A stretch of DNA of 44,172 bases from Muribaculaceae bacterium (GCA_024400935.1 JAKSLZ010000015.1:1-44172); one strand, 5' to 3'. Shown: positions 16,037-26,684, counted from the stretch's first letter. The notes: generated by a model not told the origin, from the letters alone. Made by a program: numbers and translations.

Positions 16037-17878
16037 TTAGCTGCCCAGCACGATGTTGAGCAATGCATTGACGTCTGAGATGTCGACTGTGCCGTCATTG
16101 TTGATGTCGCCACGGCCTGCATAAACATCCTCGCCACCGAGAACAACGTTGAGAACGGCGTTCACGTCTGAGATGTCGACGGTGCCGTCGTTGTTAACGT
16201 CGCCGGGAGTTACAACGGGATCATCCTTCTTCTCGCCCTGAGACAGCTTGTAGACGATATATGCTCCGGGGATGTGGATCTTCACGTTAGCCTCACGGTA
16301 GTTAACGCCTTCAGGGAGAGCGGCTGCTGTCAGTGTAACGTTGGTCACGCTAGTCCACTCGCCGTTTTCCATCTCGTCGGCAACTTCTAGGCCGAGCCAC
16401 TCGGGCAGGTCGCTGCCATCCTCAAGAGTTACTTCCATCTCCTCAGCAGGGCTGTAGGTGTACATGGGGATTTCAACAGTCTCGCCTTCGACTGCAACGT
16501 TCTTCTCGCCTGTCTCGGCAATCAGGTTCCATGTGAGATAGGGATGGGCAACCTCGGCATAGATTGAAATACCGGCCTTGCGCTCGCCTGAAGTGAAGAA
16601 GTTGTTGAGGCCCTGATACTTGATAGAACCATCGCTCTGTGTGCGGCCCATGTAGCAATGCTCACCGAAGCCTTCGTCATAGAGGTCAGTACCCTGTGTG
16701 AGGGTGAAGTCTGAGATTGTGCTGTTGTTGTAGCCGGTGAAAACTACCAGAATGGGGAAGTCGATTTCGGGCTCAACCATGAACTCAAGTCCGCTGCCAT
16801 CGTCGGGAGCAATCAGTTCAAAGGGAAGCATACCGCTTGTGATACCTGCACTGGTAAATTCGCTGGGAACAATAGTGAATGTACCCTCGGCCAACAACTC
16901 GCCAGGTTCAGCTACAACCGATGTTGTTTCGCTATACTGAGGCATCTCATCGAGCTTGTAAACCTTGACCTCGAGGTCACAAGGATCATTGTTAGCAAAC
17001 GCGAGGTTCTGGAATGCGACACCCACACGGCGCAGCAAGTAAGGATGCTGAGGTTTCTCAAATGCCATAGCCAGCGCATCGATGCCTGAATAGTTGCGGC
17101 CAAACCATTTACCTGTAGTGCCACCATCGGCATCCTTTGCACCCGATGAATAGGTACCGCCAGCAAGGTTGGTTGCGTCGCGGTTAGTGCTTGCTGCACG
17201 GAACTTGGGAGTGCACCACATGCTCTGGTCGGCAGTGTTAGTGAATGTGGTCTGATAGTCAACGCGGGCAATATAGCGTGAACGATATTCCTTATTCACA
17301 GCTTTACTGGTACCCGAACCGGTAACCGACCAACCATTAATAGTGTAGCTGTAGGTTCCTTCGCTACCTGTTGCAAACAGGCGGGGAACTGTATCGAGAG
17401 TCATCACGCCATAGTCCACATCAAGTGTGGGGCCTGAAGCCGAAAACTCCTCATGCGCTTTTGTATTACGGTTATACAGGAAATAAGTCCAGTCATAAGA
17501 GCTCACCTCGCCCATGTTGATGCAATTAGGCTCATAAGTCACTGTGCGGAAGGGCCAGCCCATGAGGTAAGGTGAATACTGTGAAGAATACTTGTAGTTA
17601 TTGTTTTCCTGGCTTGCACACAAACCATAGAAAGCTCCGGCAGGACGCTTGTAGAAAGCGCGTGGTGTTCCATCGCCAGCCTTGGGAGCGACCTTGCGTG
17701 CAGCCACCTGGCCCTGTGTGGCCATCTGGTCAAACTGTTCTACTGCAAGGGGCATCATTACAGAAGCATCTTGCTGTACTGCTTGTCTTGTTACACTCAT
17801 CTCTGAGCGAAGGCCACCGTTGGCCATCGCTGTTGCGGCGCATAACGCAGCCGTAGTTAAAAGTAGACTTTTCTTCAT
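16037..17878 (-). CDS. Secreted protein of unknown function with C-terminal dockerin
   Basis: A 613-residue product with a signal peptide (MKKSLLLTTAALCAATAMA). I do not recognise the body (about 70-545), which is rich in Tyr, Trp, Asn and Thr and predicted beta; the segment DLPEWLGLEV near 490-500 resembles Ig-like domains. Residues about 553-613 are a dockerin with two near-identical calcium loops, DVNNDGTVDISDVN and DINNDGTVDISDVN, each followed by a hydrophobic helix (AVLNVVLGG; ALLNIVLGS). There is no T9SS sorting tail, so export is by signal peptide and surface attachment, if any, would be through the dockerin. It has its own promoter (17943-17973) and terminator, so it is monocistronic. 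Confidence 0.8.
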   Translation of the reverse strand: MKKSLLLTTAALCAATAMANGGLRSEMSVTRQAVQQDASVMMPLAVEQFDQMATQGQVAARKVAPKAGDGTPRAFYKRPAGAFYGLCASQENNNYKYSSQYSPYLMGWPFRTVTYEPNCINMGEVSSYDWTYFLYNRNTKAHEEFSASGPTLDVDYGVMTLDTVPRLFATGSEGTYSYTINGWSVTGSGTSKAVNKEYRSRYIARVDYQTTFTNTADQSMWCTPKFRAASTNRDATNLAGGTYSSGAKDADGGTTGKWFGRNYSGIDALAMAFEKPQHPYLLRRVGVAFQNLAFANNDPCDLEVKVYKLDEMPQYSETTSVVAEPGELLAEGTFTIVPSEFTSAGITSGMLPFELIAPDDGSGLEFMVEPEIDFPILVVFTGYNNSTISDFTLTQGTDLYDEGFGEHCYMGRTQSDGSIKYQGLNNFFTSGERKAGISIYAEVAHPYLTWNLIAETGEKNVAVEGETVEIPMYTYSPAEEMEVTLEDGSDLPEWLGLEVADEMENGEWTSVTNVTLTAAALPEGVNYREANVKIHIPGAYIVYKLSQGEKKDDPVVTPGDVNNDGTVDISDVNAVLNVVLGGEDVYAGRGDINNDGTVDISDVNALLNIVLGS

Positions 17879-17942
17879 AATAACAAGTTTTATTTAAAAT
17901 ACATTTATTAACGCATTAAGGGCTATTTTTAGCAATTTCTTG

Positions 17943-17973
17943 CAAATTTAGACAAAATATTTTAAAACAACAA
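17943..17973 (-). promoter_or_regulatory. Promoter of the 613-residue dockerin protein gene
   Basis: Minus strand TAAATTTG (17950-17943) with TTG (17973-17971) and a 20-base spacer. The leader would be near 58 bases. Confidence 0.6.
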
Positions 17974-18032
17974 GCAATAAGGTGATTTTCTTTACACTTT
18001 TACTTTCAAACCACACCAAAACACTTAATAAG

Positions 18033-18062
18033 AAAAACGGCTACTGTATTTCTACAGTAACC
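18033..18062 (-). terminator. Terminator of the protease-ruvA-sprA-nudix operon
   Basis: GG.TACTGTA (18039-18048) pairs with TACAGTA.CC (18053-18062) around a 4-base loop. On the minus strand GTTTTT follows. It lies just past the Nudix gene stop. Confidence 0.8.
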
Positions 18063-18075
18063 GCAATTATCTTTG

Positions 18076-18486
18076 TTATTTTGACAATAATTCAATCACA
18101 GGATAGTCAGCGGGACACCATTCAAGCGTTGTCAGTTGTCCGGGACTGAGCCAGCAGTGGTCATTGTGTTCCTTGCGGGTGAATGAAGGCGGCAAGTCTC
18201 CACTTGCCCCACGAGGAGTACAGCGATAAAACATCAGCCTGATGTCAAAGTCGGGATAACTGTGGTCAACAGTTGCCACGTGCTCACCCACAATCACATC
18301 CATGTCAAGTTCCTCGAGCAGCTCGCGATGCACAGCTTCCTCGGGGGTCTCGCCCGCCTCGATTTTTCCGCCGGGAAACTCCCAACGAAACGACGTGTAG
18401 TCATACTTGGTAGCACCACGCTGCATGCACAAGATGCGGCCTCCCCACTCTACCACCGCTGCAACCACCTCTAAACGTTTTCTCAT
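18076..18486 (-). CDS. MutT-like Nudix pyrophosphohydrolase
   Basis: This 136-residue Nudix hydrolase resembles 8-oxo-dGTP diphosphatases (MutT), which clean the nucleotide pool of oxidised precursors. The Nudix box is complete: GGKIEAGETPEEAVHRELLEEL (roughly 40-61), with the REL and EE metal-binding glutamates. It opens with MRKRLEVVAAVVEWGGRILCMQRG, the usual first strand pair, and FRWEFPGG before the box supports a MutT-type substrate, but other nucleotides are possible. It starts 6 bases after the sprA stop and is the last gene before a strong terminator. Confidence 0.88.
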   Translation of the reverse strand: MRKRLEVVAAVVEWGGRILCMQRGATKYDYTSFRWEFPGGKIEAGETPEEAVHRELLEELDMDVIVGEHVATVDHSYPDFDIRLMFYRCTPRGASGDLPPSFTRKEHNDHCWLSPGQLTTLEWCPADYPVIELLSK

Positions 18487-18492
18487 TTCGTC

Positions 18493-21400
18493 TTATTTTG
18501 CAAGGCTCATGTTCAAACTGATGCCGTAGTTAGTGTTTGTGGTGGGATAAGCAGTTGTCGACACGAGCGGAGTATTGACCTGATGGTCAAAGTAAGCACC
18601 CATGGTGATGCGCTTGCTCACCTGGTAGTTTGCAGTGAACTTGACTGCAAACGTGCGTGTGCCGCTAGTGGGCTGTGCCATGTTGTCAGCAATCTTGCGT
18701 ATCAGGGCTGTGTTATTATTGAACTGCAGGTCAAAGTTGAGCGTGAGGTCGTTGCTCACACCTTGCTGCTTACCGCCCTTCATCTTGAGCACGCTGTTGA
18801 AGTTAGCAATCTTATAACCTGCACCTATCACAAATGATGTGGTGCTAGCTTCTACCACCTGACCGGCGGCACTGTTGAGGGTGAGTGTGCGCTGGTCGCG
18901 ATACTCACAGTTGAATGTCATGCTGTTATTAAGCGTAGCATTGATACCAATGAGCGGCGCAAACTTCTCAGTCACCGTTACCGACGAGATGTTGAATGGT
19001 GATGACGGGATAGCATTTCCTGTGAGTGCGTCCTGAGTAAATCCAAGGCCACCGCCTATGTCTAACCAGTCAGTAAATGAGTTGAACGAACCCACCTGAT
19101 AAGTACACTGGTAAGCATGGGTGAGAGTGAAGCTCTTGAAGTACTGCTTGAAGAACGGGAGTTTTGACAATCCGTCATAGGTGATGCGCCAGTTAGGAAG
19201 AATCTCCTTTAACGCCGGGAACGGATTAAGGGTTACCTTAGATGCCTTCTTGCCCGAGTAAGCAGCCATGAATGCAGGGATGAGGACATCGCTGCTCATC
19301 ATGTTCACGCCACCCAGTTCAGGATCATATTCCTTACCGGCAGCCATTGTGCCACGCAAGAATCCACGGTCAGGATAAGTTGTACCAATGTACTGGTTCT
19401 GCAGACGCTGGGCCACAATGGGAATATTAGCCAGGAACTCATCGAAGACGCCACTGTGATATCCGTTGCCGGCATTTCCTCTCGAAGCAAATGCCGTCGC
19501 TATGGCCATGTGGGTCTTAGTGTAGCTACCGGCATACAGTGTAGTCATGTCTTCATACATGAACTGCATCTGGCTGGTGCGGTTGTCGGTGCGATTTCCG
19601 GTCAAGGTCACCTTGAGACCCTTGATGGGCTCGAGCTGTACCTCGGCACTGAACTCCTGCGTCTTGGCAAACAGGGCCGGAGTGGTCATTGACTGGTCGC
19701 CCAGCAGCCAGCCGCGCTCTTTTGCCTTCTCAACATAGTGGTCACCAGCAAAACCAAACGCAAAGTCAAGGCCCGGAGCCATCACATCATAATGGGTGGT
19801 CTGGCCAAATATATCGCCAATCTCGGGTATGAACTGTGGCAACGACAAGCTGTTAGTGTTTCGCCATTTCACACTCACATTGCGCACACTCATGAGCATG
19901 CGTGTAGTGTACTGGCCCAGTTCACTCCAGAACGACTTGTCCTCAGTGAGGTCCTCGGTCACAGTGAACTTGATACTCTTGTCACCAGTTGTGAGGATCT
20001 CAACATTATTGTTGTCACGCACCTTATATTTAATAGTGAATGCCTTGTTGTCGGTCGTGGTGGCTGTCACCTTCACTTTCTTAACGTTCAGGTTATGCTT
20101 GATCACAAGCACCGAGTCGCTGTCGCTGTGCAACTTGAATGTCCTCTGGAACTTCTTGGCTTTCTTGTTCTTATTCTTGTCCATGGGGGTATTCTTGTTG
20201 GAATTGCTGGCAAACCTCTTGTTCACTGCCTGCAAATAAGGAATCTTATTGTACAGCGTCTCCATGTTGAGACGTGTGTCAATATTAAGCGACGACTGGC
20301 TGGCAATAGTATTGCCCGACGACACGTTGTCAATAACAGTTCCGCGGTCCCAGCGATAAGTGGCATTGTAGGTCGCTGACGCATTGATGAACGACAGAAT
20401 GGGTATTGCGCTGAACGGAGCTTTATAGCTTGCAGTGAATGTCTGGTTATAGGCCCACGGTGTACCCAGGTCCTTGATGCTCTGCCAAACAGAGTCACGC
20501 CAGTCGCGATAACGGTCGGGGAACAGTTGCTTGTTCACCTGGCCTATGGGCTCAAGGATGTGAGCCGTAGTATTGCTGTTGAACGACATTGACAACGACT
20601 TAGTGAAGTTCCAGCTCAATGAGAACTGGCGGTCCCACAAGAAATTCTTGCTCACTGCAACCGGCAGTTCAACGTCAATACCGGTCTCGTTGCGAGTTTG
20701 CTGCTCATAGTAGTAACGGGACATGTTAGTGTTGAACGCAAGATTTGTGGGCAACCAGCGGAATTCCCATTCGCGGAAGAACTTCATGTTCTTGTTCTTG
20801 GCGTCAATGAACTTCTTGAGCGGTGCAAACGGCTTGATATATGGCGACCAGTTATACTGGAAGCTACCACGATAGTCATTAGTGTTCTCATACACATTGT
20901 CAGGATCGTTGAGGTGCTGCTTGTTAGATGAGTAACTGAATGTAAAGTTAGCAGGATCCCAAGGCATTGAGTTCTTGCTCTTGACATCAAACTTGAGTCC
21001 CGACACGCTGAAACTCTTCACCGTGCGACGAGTCTCGGCAAAGGCGTTGATTGAGTCACGCTGGTGCTCATTGGCACAAGCATCCAGTGCATCTTCAAGC
21101 AGGATATCCTGGTCCAGAGGATTGTACTTGGGCACCGTTGTCTCATTGCTATATGAGTAGTAGACGGGGGCATGCAGCTTAGCCTTCTCGGGAAGGAATC
21201 GGCCCACATCACCCTGCACTGCCACATTGTACTGGTTGTAATTGTCCATGCGGCGCTGAGTCAGGCTCTCATTCACTCCACCAAATCCGTATGTCTCTTT
21301 ATGGAAGCCCACATTGACGGTCGCAATGTCACTCATGTTGAGTGTAGCGTTGGCCTTAGCAGCCCAACCGCCGTCATTGTCAAAGTCAGTGACGCGCATC

Positions 21401-24400
21401 TCATCCACCCACACGATACAGTCCTTAGATGTAGCAGAGTTGTTGCGCACACCAATGAGCATCACGCGCACATCACTCAGCGTGGGATTACCCATCACAA
21501 TTACTCGATGGTTGGGGTGTTCAGGATCCTGCTCCTGATAACGCTGGAAATAAGATACTCCTGATGTTCCGCTCATCTTCTCGGCATTGCGATGCTTTTT
21601 AACATCAGTAAATACATCCAGGTCGATGTCCATGGTGTTGTTCTCAGGCCATACCCTCAGGCGGTCCTGTGTGCTATTAGTGTTATAGCGACCATGAGGA
21701 GTGAGTTCGAGGGGAACCTCATACTCATAGTAGTTGTTCTTGATGTCGGTACCCAGGCGCAGGAACACTGAGATGTCACCGTTCTTGAGGTTGGTAACGT
21801 CGTCAATCAATGCCTCACCGTGGAGGAACATCTGCAGGCGCTGGTAAATGCGCAGGTCAAGGCTTGTGTTGCGGTAAACACCACGGGCGTCATCGGCCTG
21901 GAGACCCTGCACCTTCATCTGCATTGACTGCTCATTGAGCTGTGTGATTTGTGACTGGCCTGAGTCAACAATACGTGACACACCGGGAGGCAGCACATAG
22001 TTGACGGGCTCACGACTCGCATTCTCCTCAATATTTACTGAGTTGATATTGATAGAGCCTGATGCCGGGGTATCGCCACGCAGGTTCAGGTTATAGTCAT
22101 AGTTGCGCCACTCCCCTCTCACGAGTTCGAGAGTTGCAAAACGCAAGTGGGTGGTCTCACGGAAACCGGTCATGAACATGCGCATGAATCGGATGGTCGA
22201 GAAGTCATTGATAGTTCCTATCTTCTTCTCATAGTCGCGCAATGGAATGCTGAACTGATACCATGTTGCGGTCTGGTCCTTGCCGTCACGAGTGTGAACC
22301 TTTGCCACCTGCTTGTCAGTGATGTGGTTCATGCCCACCTGCAGTGAGTCAGGGTGAATCGCGATGCGATACTGGAAGTAACGCTCATACTCGTTGAGGG
22401 TGTTGTCCTGGTTGATATCCTCCACATCAGGCACACTGCGGGCACTCTGATACAGACGGTCGCCGGCATCTTCCTGCGACAGCGAGTTGCCCTCTGTTCC
22501 GTTGTAGTGCTTATAACGCTCCAGGATTGAGAGCTTCTGCTCGTCATAGTCATATCCGCGATAGAAGTGATAATTGTCGCCGGCGGGGTCATTGAGCGGA
22601 GAGAACGGGTCGTTCTCCATTGCAGCAATTGTGGCGGCAGGCAATGTCACACGCAGATTATCGGTATAAGCCTTATAAGTAGAGAATGTTTTCTCCTCGG
22701 CTGTAGTCAGTCCGTTAAGACCAACATCCTGTCGGGGACGCGAGCCACTGCCGTTGTCAAATGCATAGGTCATTGAGGTTTGGGTCGAAACCTTACCCCA
22801 TTTAGTGGTCTGGACATTGGCCGAGTCGCTGTCATTTACCGGTATACCATTTTCATAGCTCTTGAGTCCATCCTTGAGGATATCCTCGCTCACCTCACCC
22901 AGGTTGAGGTAGAGGTAACCACCGTCTCGGTTAGGATTGTTTTCGTCCATGAACGGGTCAAGGAGCCAGAACTGTATATACTCGATGTTTGATTGTTCAA
23001 AGTTGGTGTTGTCAAGCTTGCGCATGATACCACCCCAACGTTTCTCGGGATTGAGCAAGTTGCCCTCACTGTCGATGTTTGTGTCATCAAGGTTATAGGG
23101 ACCACGCTCCTTAGGATAGAACGAGAGGTTGAGGGTCTGCACAGTCGACGATTCGCCATAGTTGAGTTCACGTCCCGGGAACACCTCACTGTAGCTCACC
23201 TCACGCACATAGGGGTAAGACAACTGCTCCAGGTCATTCTTTATGTAACCGGGTGCATACGATGAGTTGCGCTGAGTGAACAGGCGGTCAATGTTGTACC
23301 AAGCCAGCAGCGATCGGTTCTTACCATAGTCAATGTTATTTGACAACGCTGCCTCAGGGAACAATGCCCCAGCCCCACCGTCATAAGGTGTTGATGCCAG
23401 GAACCACGCATAGGGCGAACGCAAGTCGATACCCGACTGTGTTGACTCAAAGTCGTCGATATAACTGCTACCGGCATTAGAGCCTGTCTTGGCCTGATGA
23501 GGCACAAGCTGTGCAAACTCTCCCTTGAAGGTGAGTGATGACGGTGCAGTAGCATTTACAGTGGGAATCTTATTAAGCAAGTTAGTGAGCCACATGAACT
23601 TAGTGCTGTAGTTCATGTTGACACCCCATATTGTGTTGTTCACGATTTCGTCACCTATCGCTACCTTCTCGGTCAGAGCCTTCTCGCCATAGTGCATCAC
23701 AGTACCACCTATGTGGAAGTTCTTGTTGAACGCATAGTCCAGGTCAAGGCCCATCAGTGTCTTGCGCTGCATCGAGAATGTCGACTGGTTCTCCAGTGAC
23801 ACGCTGATGTTGGTTCCTGCGTCAATGATGCTCTGGTTAGTAATGGTGACTGTACCCATATTATAATCTACGGTATAGTCGCTGTTCTCGGTCAAGGTAA
23901 CACCACCTGCCGTAACAACAACCGAACCACGGGGCACGTTCATCGCATTAAGCTTAATCACGTTGCCAGACGATGCCTGATACTCACCCGACAGCACAAA
24001 CTTGTTCTTGTCCTGCACCTGACGTGCAGCAGTGAGTGTGGTGTCATAAAGCTCGTCATATACATATATCTTGGCAAGCTCATCATTATTGAGTTTCTTG
24101 CGCAAGTGGTCACCGAAGGGCTCAACTACTGGGAAGATAATCTTACCGTTAGAGCTGTTGACGGTGTAATTCTCGATGTAGTCAAATCGGCCGTCAATAT
24201 TAAATTCATTATTGGCATCCAGGCGGTCCAGATTCATGACCTGCAACAGAGGCACGCCGTTAATCTCACCGGCAGGAATGTAAGGGAGTTCAGTACCCGT
24301 GGTGTCGCTCAAGTATTTGATATTGAGCTTGAAATTCTTTTTCTCAATCGAATAGGCACCCAGCGAATACACATTCTTCATCATCAGGTCCCACATGGGC

Positions 24401-26001
24401 TGATCAGTGGATGTGGTGGTTCCCTTGAGCATCTTCACATAGAGCGACTGCTCGCTATCAGTGATGTCACCCGAGAACTCACCCACCTGATAGGTATTGC
24501 CGTGGTAAGTATACTGATAAGCAACGGCGAGGACCTCGTCGCTGTTAAGGGCTGTCTTGAGCTGGATATAACCCAATGTAGAATTGAGCGTGTATTCTGA
24601 TGACGACAGCAAACGCGCGCTCTCGATCTTCTCATAGCCGTTACCGCCGTCAAAACCATAAGCTTTAAGAGGCTCGAGTGCTGCTGCCGTTTGGCTTATA
24701 TAACGGGCGTCGGGGTACTGGGTCTTAATTTCTTCCAACAGGTTGTTTGAACTGTTGGTGGGATTGTCGGCCGACGGATTAGGCACCCAGTGGTTATTGG
24801 CGATGCGGCGATTCTCACCCACATCCTGGAATGCAACAAGGTTGCGCGCCTCGCTGAAGTTGCTTCGCTTGTTGGTAATCCACACCTCTACACGGGTGAT
24901 GTTGATACCCGACGATACCAGCGGCAACTTTGAACACCACTTGTCATAGTTGTCACGGAAGAAGTGTGACAAGAAGTAGTTGCGGTTCTGGTCATACTTG
25001 TCGGCAGTAACATAGAACGATGTGGTCTGTGCGCCACCCTTGGTGTTTACAGTCTGTGACTCACTATTTTGCTGCGACACAAGCGCGGTGGCAGTGAGCT
25101 TGCCAAACTGCAGTTTGGTCTTTACACCAAACAGTGCCGAGCTACCGCGAATGAGCGACGACCCCGTGGTCATGCTCACGTTACCGGCCTCGATGTTCTT
25201 GATTATCTCATCCTCTTTGCCGTCATAGGCAAGCTTGAGGTTCTTGTTGTCAAAGTCAAATGTTGCATCGGTGTTGTAAGTCATGTTGAACTTCATCTTG
25301 TCACCCACCGATGCCGAGATTGTTGCCTGTACCTTTTGGTCAAAGTCAAAGTATGTCTTACGTCTTGAAGCGACACTCAACGCAGGGTTGTCGGTCTTGT
25401 TGCTCTTTACACCCATGTTGACCACAACTGAACCTTGTGTCTTAAGCTGCACGCCACCTGGGCCAAAGATTGACTCCAGGGGACCCAGTCCAAACTGCAT
25501 GTCCAGGAAGTTGAACGGATTCTTTGCCTTCTCCTCGGCACTCTCAGCATTCTTTTGACGGTAATACTCCTGCATCGACTGGCGCAATGCCACGTTTTCA
25601 TATTCGTCGGCCGAGAGTATAAACGGTGTCACGATGTCATTGTCGCCCAGCTTGGTGTGAATTACATAGCAACCGGTTTCGGGGTCATATTCGGCCTGGG
25701 TTGTGATGTTTGACGGATCCTTAAGGTCAATAGAATACTCTTTTTCACCTGTCACATCTTCATAACTGCCGGGTACTGTGGGGCGCACATTGAAAGATGT
25801 GGTCAACGTGTCGCGCACACTGCGGTTATTAGTGCTACCGCTTTTTTGTCCCTGGGGTGCTGCAGGAGCCACTGGAGCAGGGGGTGGAGGAGCAAGTTTT
25901 GACTGGACATATTGGGCAAAAGCATAGTCGTTGCCCACCGCAATGGCTATCATTGCAGCGACAAACAACAGGGTTATTATTTTGATCCTACGTCCTATCA
26001 T
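18493..26001 (-). CDS. sprA: SprA/Sov, outer-membrane translocon of the type IX secretion system
   Basis: The product of about 2500 residues matches SprA (Sov in Porphyromonas), the giant outer-membrane barrel through which T9SS cargo leaves the cell. Marks include the signal region, a Pro-rich stretch APPPPAPVAPAAPQGQ, NPFNFLDMQFGLGPLESIFGPGGVQLKTQG, SRRKTYFDFDQKVQ, the DDFESTQSGIDLRSPYAWFLAS segment, WVDEMRVTDFDNDGGWAAKANATLNMSDIATV and a long run of barrel strands ending SLNMSLAK. The length is typical. Another ATG at 26025 is possible, but MIGRRIKIITLLFVAAMIAIA from 26001 is the better signal start. It follows ruvA, an arrangement I recall from other Bacteroidetes. Its presence means the CTD-tailed proteins here have an export route; other T9SS genes are not in the window. 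Confidence 0.93.
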   Translation of the reverse strand: MIGRRIKIITLLFVAAMIAIAVGNDYAFAQYVQSKLAPPPPAPVAPAAPQGQKSGSTNNRSVRDTLTTSFNVRPTVPGSYEDVTGEKEYSIDLKDPSNITTQAEYDPETGCYVIHTKLGDNDIVTPFILSADEYENVALRQSMQEYYRQKNAESAEEKAKNPFNFLDMQFGLGPLESIFGPGGVQLKTQGSVVVNMGVKSNKTDNPALSVASRRKTYFDFDQKVQATISASVGDKMKFNMTYNTDATFDFDNKNLKLAYDGKEDEIIKNIEAGNVSMTTGSSLIRGSSALFGVKTKLQFGKLTATALVSQQNSESQTVNTKGGAQTTSFYVTADKYDQNRNYFLSHFFRDNYDKWCSKLPLVSSGINITRVEVWITNKRSNFSEARNLVAFQDVGENRRIANNHWVPNPSADNPTNSSNNLLEEIKTQYPDARYISQTAAALEPLKAYGFDGGNGYEKIESARLLSSSEYTLNSTLGYIQLKTALNSDEVLAVAYQYTYHGNTYQVGEFSGDITDSEQSLYVKMLKGTTTSTDQPMWDLMMKNVYSLGAYSIEKKNFKLNIKYLSDTTGTELPYIPAGEINGVPLLQVMNLDRLDANNEFNIDGRFDYIENYTVNSSNGKIIFPVVEPFGDHLRKKLNNDELAKIYVYDELYDTTLTAARQVQDKNKFVLSGEYQASSGNVIKLNAMNVPRGSVVVTAGGVTLTENSDYTVDYNMGTVTITNQSIIDAGTNISVSLENQSTFSMQRKTLMGLDLDYAFNKNFHIGGTVMHYGEKALTEKVAIGDEIVNNTIWGVNMNYSTKFMWLTNLLNKIPTVNATAPSSLTFKGEFAQLVPHQAKTGSNAGSSYIDDFESTQSGIDLRSPYAWFLASTPYDGGAGALFPEAALSNNIDYGKNRSLLAWYNIDRLFTQRNSSYAPGYIKNDLEQLSYPYVREVSYSEVFPGRELNYGESSTVQTLNLSFYPKERGPYNLDDTNIDSEGNLLNPEKRWGGIMRKLDNTNFEQSNIEYIQFWLLDPFMDENNPNRDGGYLYLNLGEVSEDILKDGLKSYENGIPVNDSDSANVQTTKWGKVSTQTSMTYAFDNGSGSRPRQDVGLNGLTTAEEKTFSTYKAYTDNLRVTLPAATIAAMENDPFSPLNDPAGDNYHFYRGYDYDEQKLSILERYKHYNGTEGNSLSQEDAGDRLYQSARSVPDVEDINQDNTLNEYERYFQYRIAIHPDSLQVGMNHITDKQVAKVHTRDGKDQTATWYQFSIPLRDYEKKIGTINDFSTIRFMRMFMTGFRETTHLRFATLELVRGEWRNYDYNLNLRGDTPASGSININSVNIEENASREPVNYVLPPGVSRIVDSGQSQITQLNEQSMQMKVQGLQADDARGVYRNTSLDLRIYQRLQMFLHGEALIDDVTNLKNGDISVFLRLGTDIKNNYYEYEVPLELTPHGRYNTNSTQDRLRVWPENNTMDIDLDVFTDVKKHRNAEKMSGTSGVSYFQRYQEQDPEHPNHRVIVMGNPTLSDVRVMLIGVRNNSATSKDCIVWVDEMRVTDFDNDGGWAAKANATLNMSDIATVNVGFHKETYGFGGVNESLTQRRMDNYNQYNVAVQGDVGRFLPEKAKLHAPVYYSYSNETTVPKYNPLDQDILLEDALDACANEHQRDSINAFAETRRTVKSFSVSGLKFDVKSKNSMPWDPANFTFSYSSNKQHLNDPDNVYENTNDYRGSFQYNWSPYIKPFAPLKKFIDAKNKNMKFFREWEFRWLPTNLAFNTNMSRYYYEQQTRNETGIDVELPVAVSKNFLWDRQFSLSWNFTKSLSMSFNSNTTAHILEPIGQVNKQLFPDRYRDWRDSVWQSIKDLGTPWAYNQTFTASYKAPFSAIPILSFINASATYNATYRWDRGTVIDNVSSGNTIASQSSLNIDTRLNMETLYNKIPYLQAVNKRFASNSNKNTPMDKNKNKKAKKFQRTFKLHSDSDSVLVIKHNLNVKKVKVTATTTDNKAFTIKYKVRDNNNVEILTTGDKSIKFTVTEDLTEDKSFWSELGQYTTRMLMSVRNVSVKWRNTNSLSLPQFIPEIGDIFGQTTHYDVMAPGLDFAFGFAGDHYVEKAKERGWLLGDQSMTTPALFAKTQEFSAEVQLEPIKGLKVTLTGNRTDNRTSQMQFMYEDMTTLYAGSYTKTHMAIATAFASRGNAGNGYHSGVFDEFLANIPIVAQRLQNQYIGTTYPDRGFLRGTMAAGKEYDPELGGVNMMSSDVLIPAFMAAYSGKKASKVTLNPFPALKEILPNWRITYDGLSKLPFFKQYFKSFTLTHAYQCTYQVGSFNSFTDWLDIGGGLGFTQDALTGNAIPSSPFNISSVTVTEKFAPLIGINATLNNSMTFNCEYRDQRTLTLNSAAGQVVEASTTSFVIGAGYKIANFNSVLKMKGGKQQGVSNDLTLNFDLQFNNNTALIRKIADNMAQPTSGTRTFAVKFTANYQVSKRITMGAYFDHQVNTPLVSTTAYPTTNTNYGISLNMSLAK

Positions 26002-26079
26002 TAATTTTGTGCCCAAAATGTGCACTAATCAAATGCTAAAAAAACTTAAAAAACACAATCCACCCCCTCACGATGATTT

Positions 26080-26673
26080 TTACATCATCTTAAGGGCTTT
26101 CTTGATGGCATCTTCCACTGAGATGCCAGGTTCTTGCTTAATTAGCTTTTTCAGAGCCTTTTGCGACATCTGTTGGGTAAATCCCAGCATGACAAGTGCC
26201 GCCATTGCCTCCTCAAAAACTTCGCTAGACGCATGGTCCGCTACCTCTATTAACGCATCACCTGCCACTTTTATTTTGTCCTTGAGGTCCACAATTATTC
26301 TCTGAGCAGTTTTTGCGCCCACGCCTTTCACGCTCTTTAGCACCGCAACGTTGCCCTGAGCAATGTTCATCTCCAGCTCGGCAACGGGCAGCGACGACAA
26401 GATCATGCGAGCGGTGTTCACTCCCACTCCACTCACACTGATGAGAAGCATGAAGAGCTCGCGCTCACGCTTTGAGGCAAATCCATAGAGCAGATGTGCA
26501 TCCTCGCGTATCGCTTCATGCACATACACCTTTGCCACCTCATCCTGCGGCATCTTGGCCAGCACGTCATAGGTGTTGAGCGATATGTTTATCATGTAAC
26601 CCAGTCCATGGTTGTCTATCACCACATAGGCGGGATTAAGTTCGCCAACTGTTCCTTTGATATAATCTAACAT
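26080..26673 (-). CDS. ruvA: Holliday junction helicase subunit RuvA
   Basis: The 197-residue product is RuvA, which binds four-way DNA junctions as a tetramer and guides the RuvB motor. It starts MLDYIKGTVGELNPAYVVID (OB-fold domain I). Two helix-hairpin-helix motifs follow in domain II: LLISVSGVGVNTARMIL (about 77-93) and SVKGVGAKTAQRIIVDLK (about 113-130). The C-terminal domain III (EEAMAALVMLGF, VEDAIKKALKMM) contacts RuvB. The length is as usual. It lies 11 bases after the CTD protease and 78 before the sprA start, inside an operon otherwise devoted to secretion; this is gene neighbourhood, not a functional link. Confidence 0.95.
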   Translation of the reverse strand: MLDYIKGTVGELNPAYVVIDNHGLGYMINISLNTYDVLAKMPQDEVAKVYVHEAIREDAHLLYGFASKRERELFMLLISVSGVGVNTARMILSSLPVAELEMNIAQGNVAVLKSVKGVGAKTAQRIIVDLKDKIKVAGDALIEVADHASSEVFEEAMAALVMLGFTQQMSQKALKKLIKQEPGISVEDAIKKALKMM

Positions 26674-26684
26674 ATAGTCAATTA

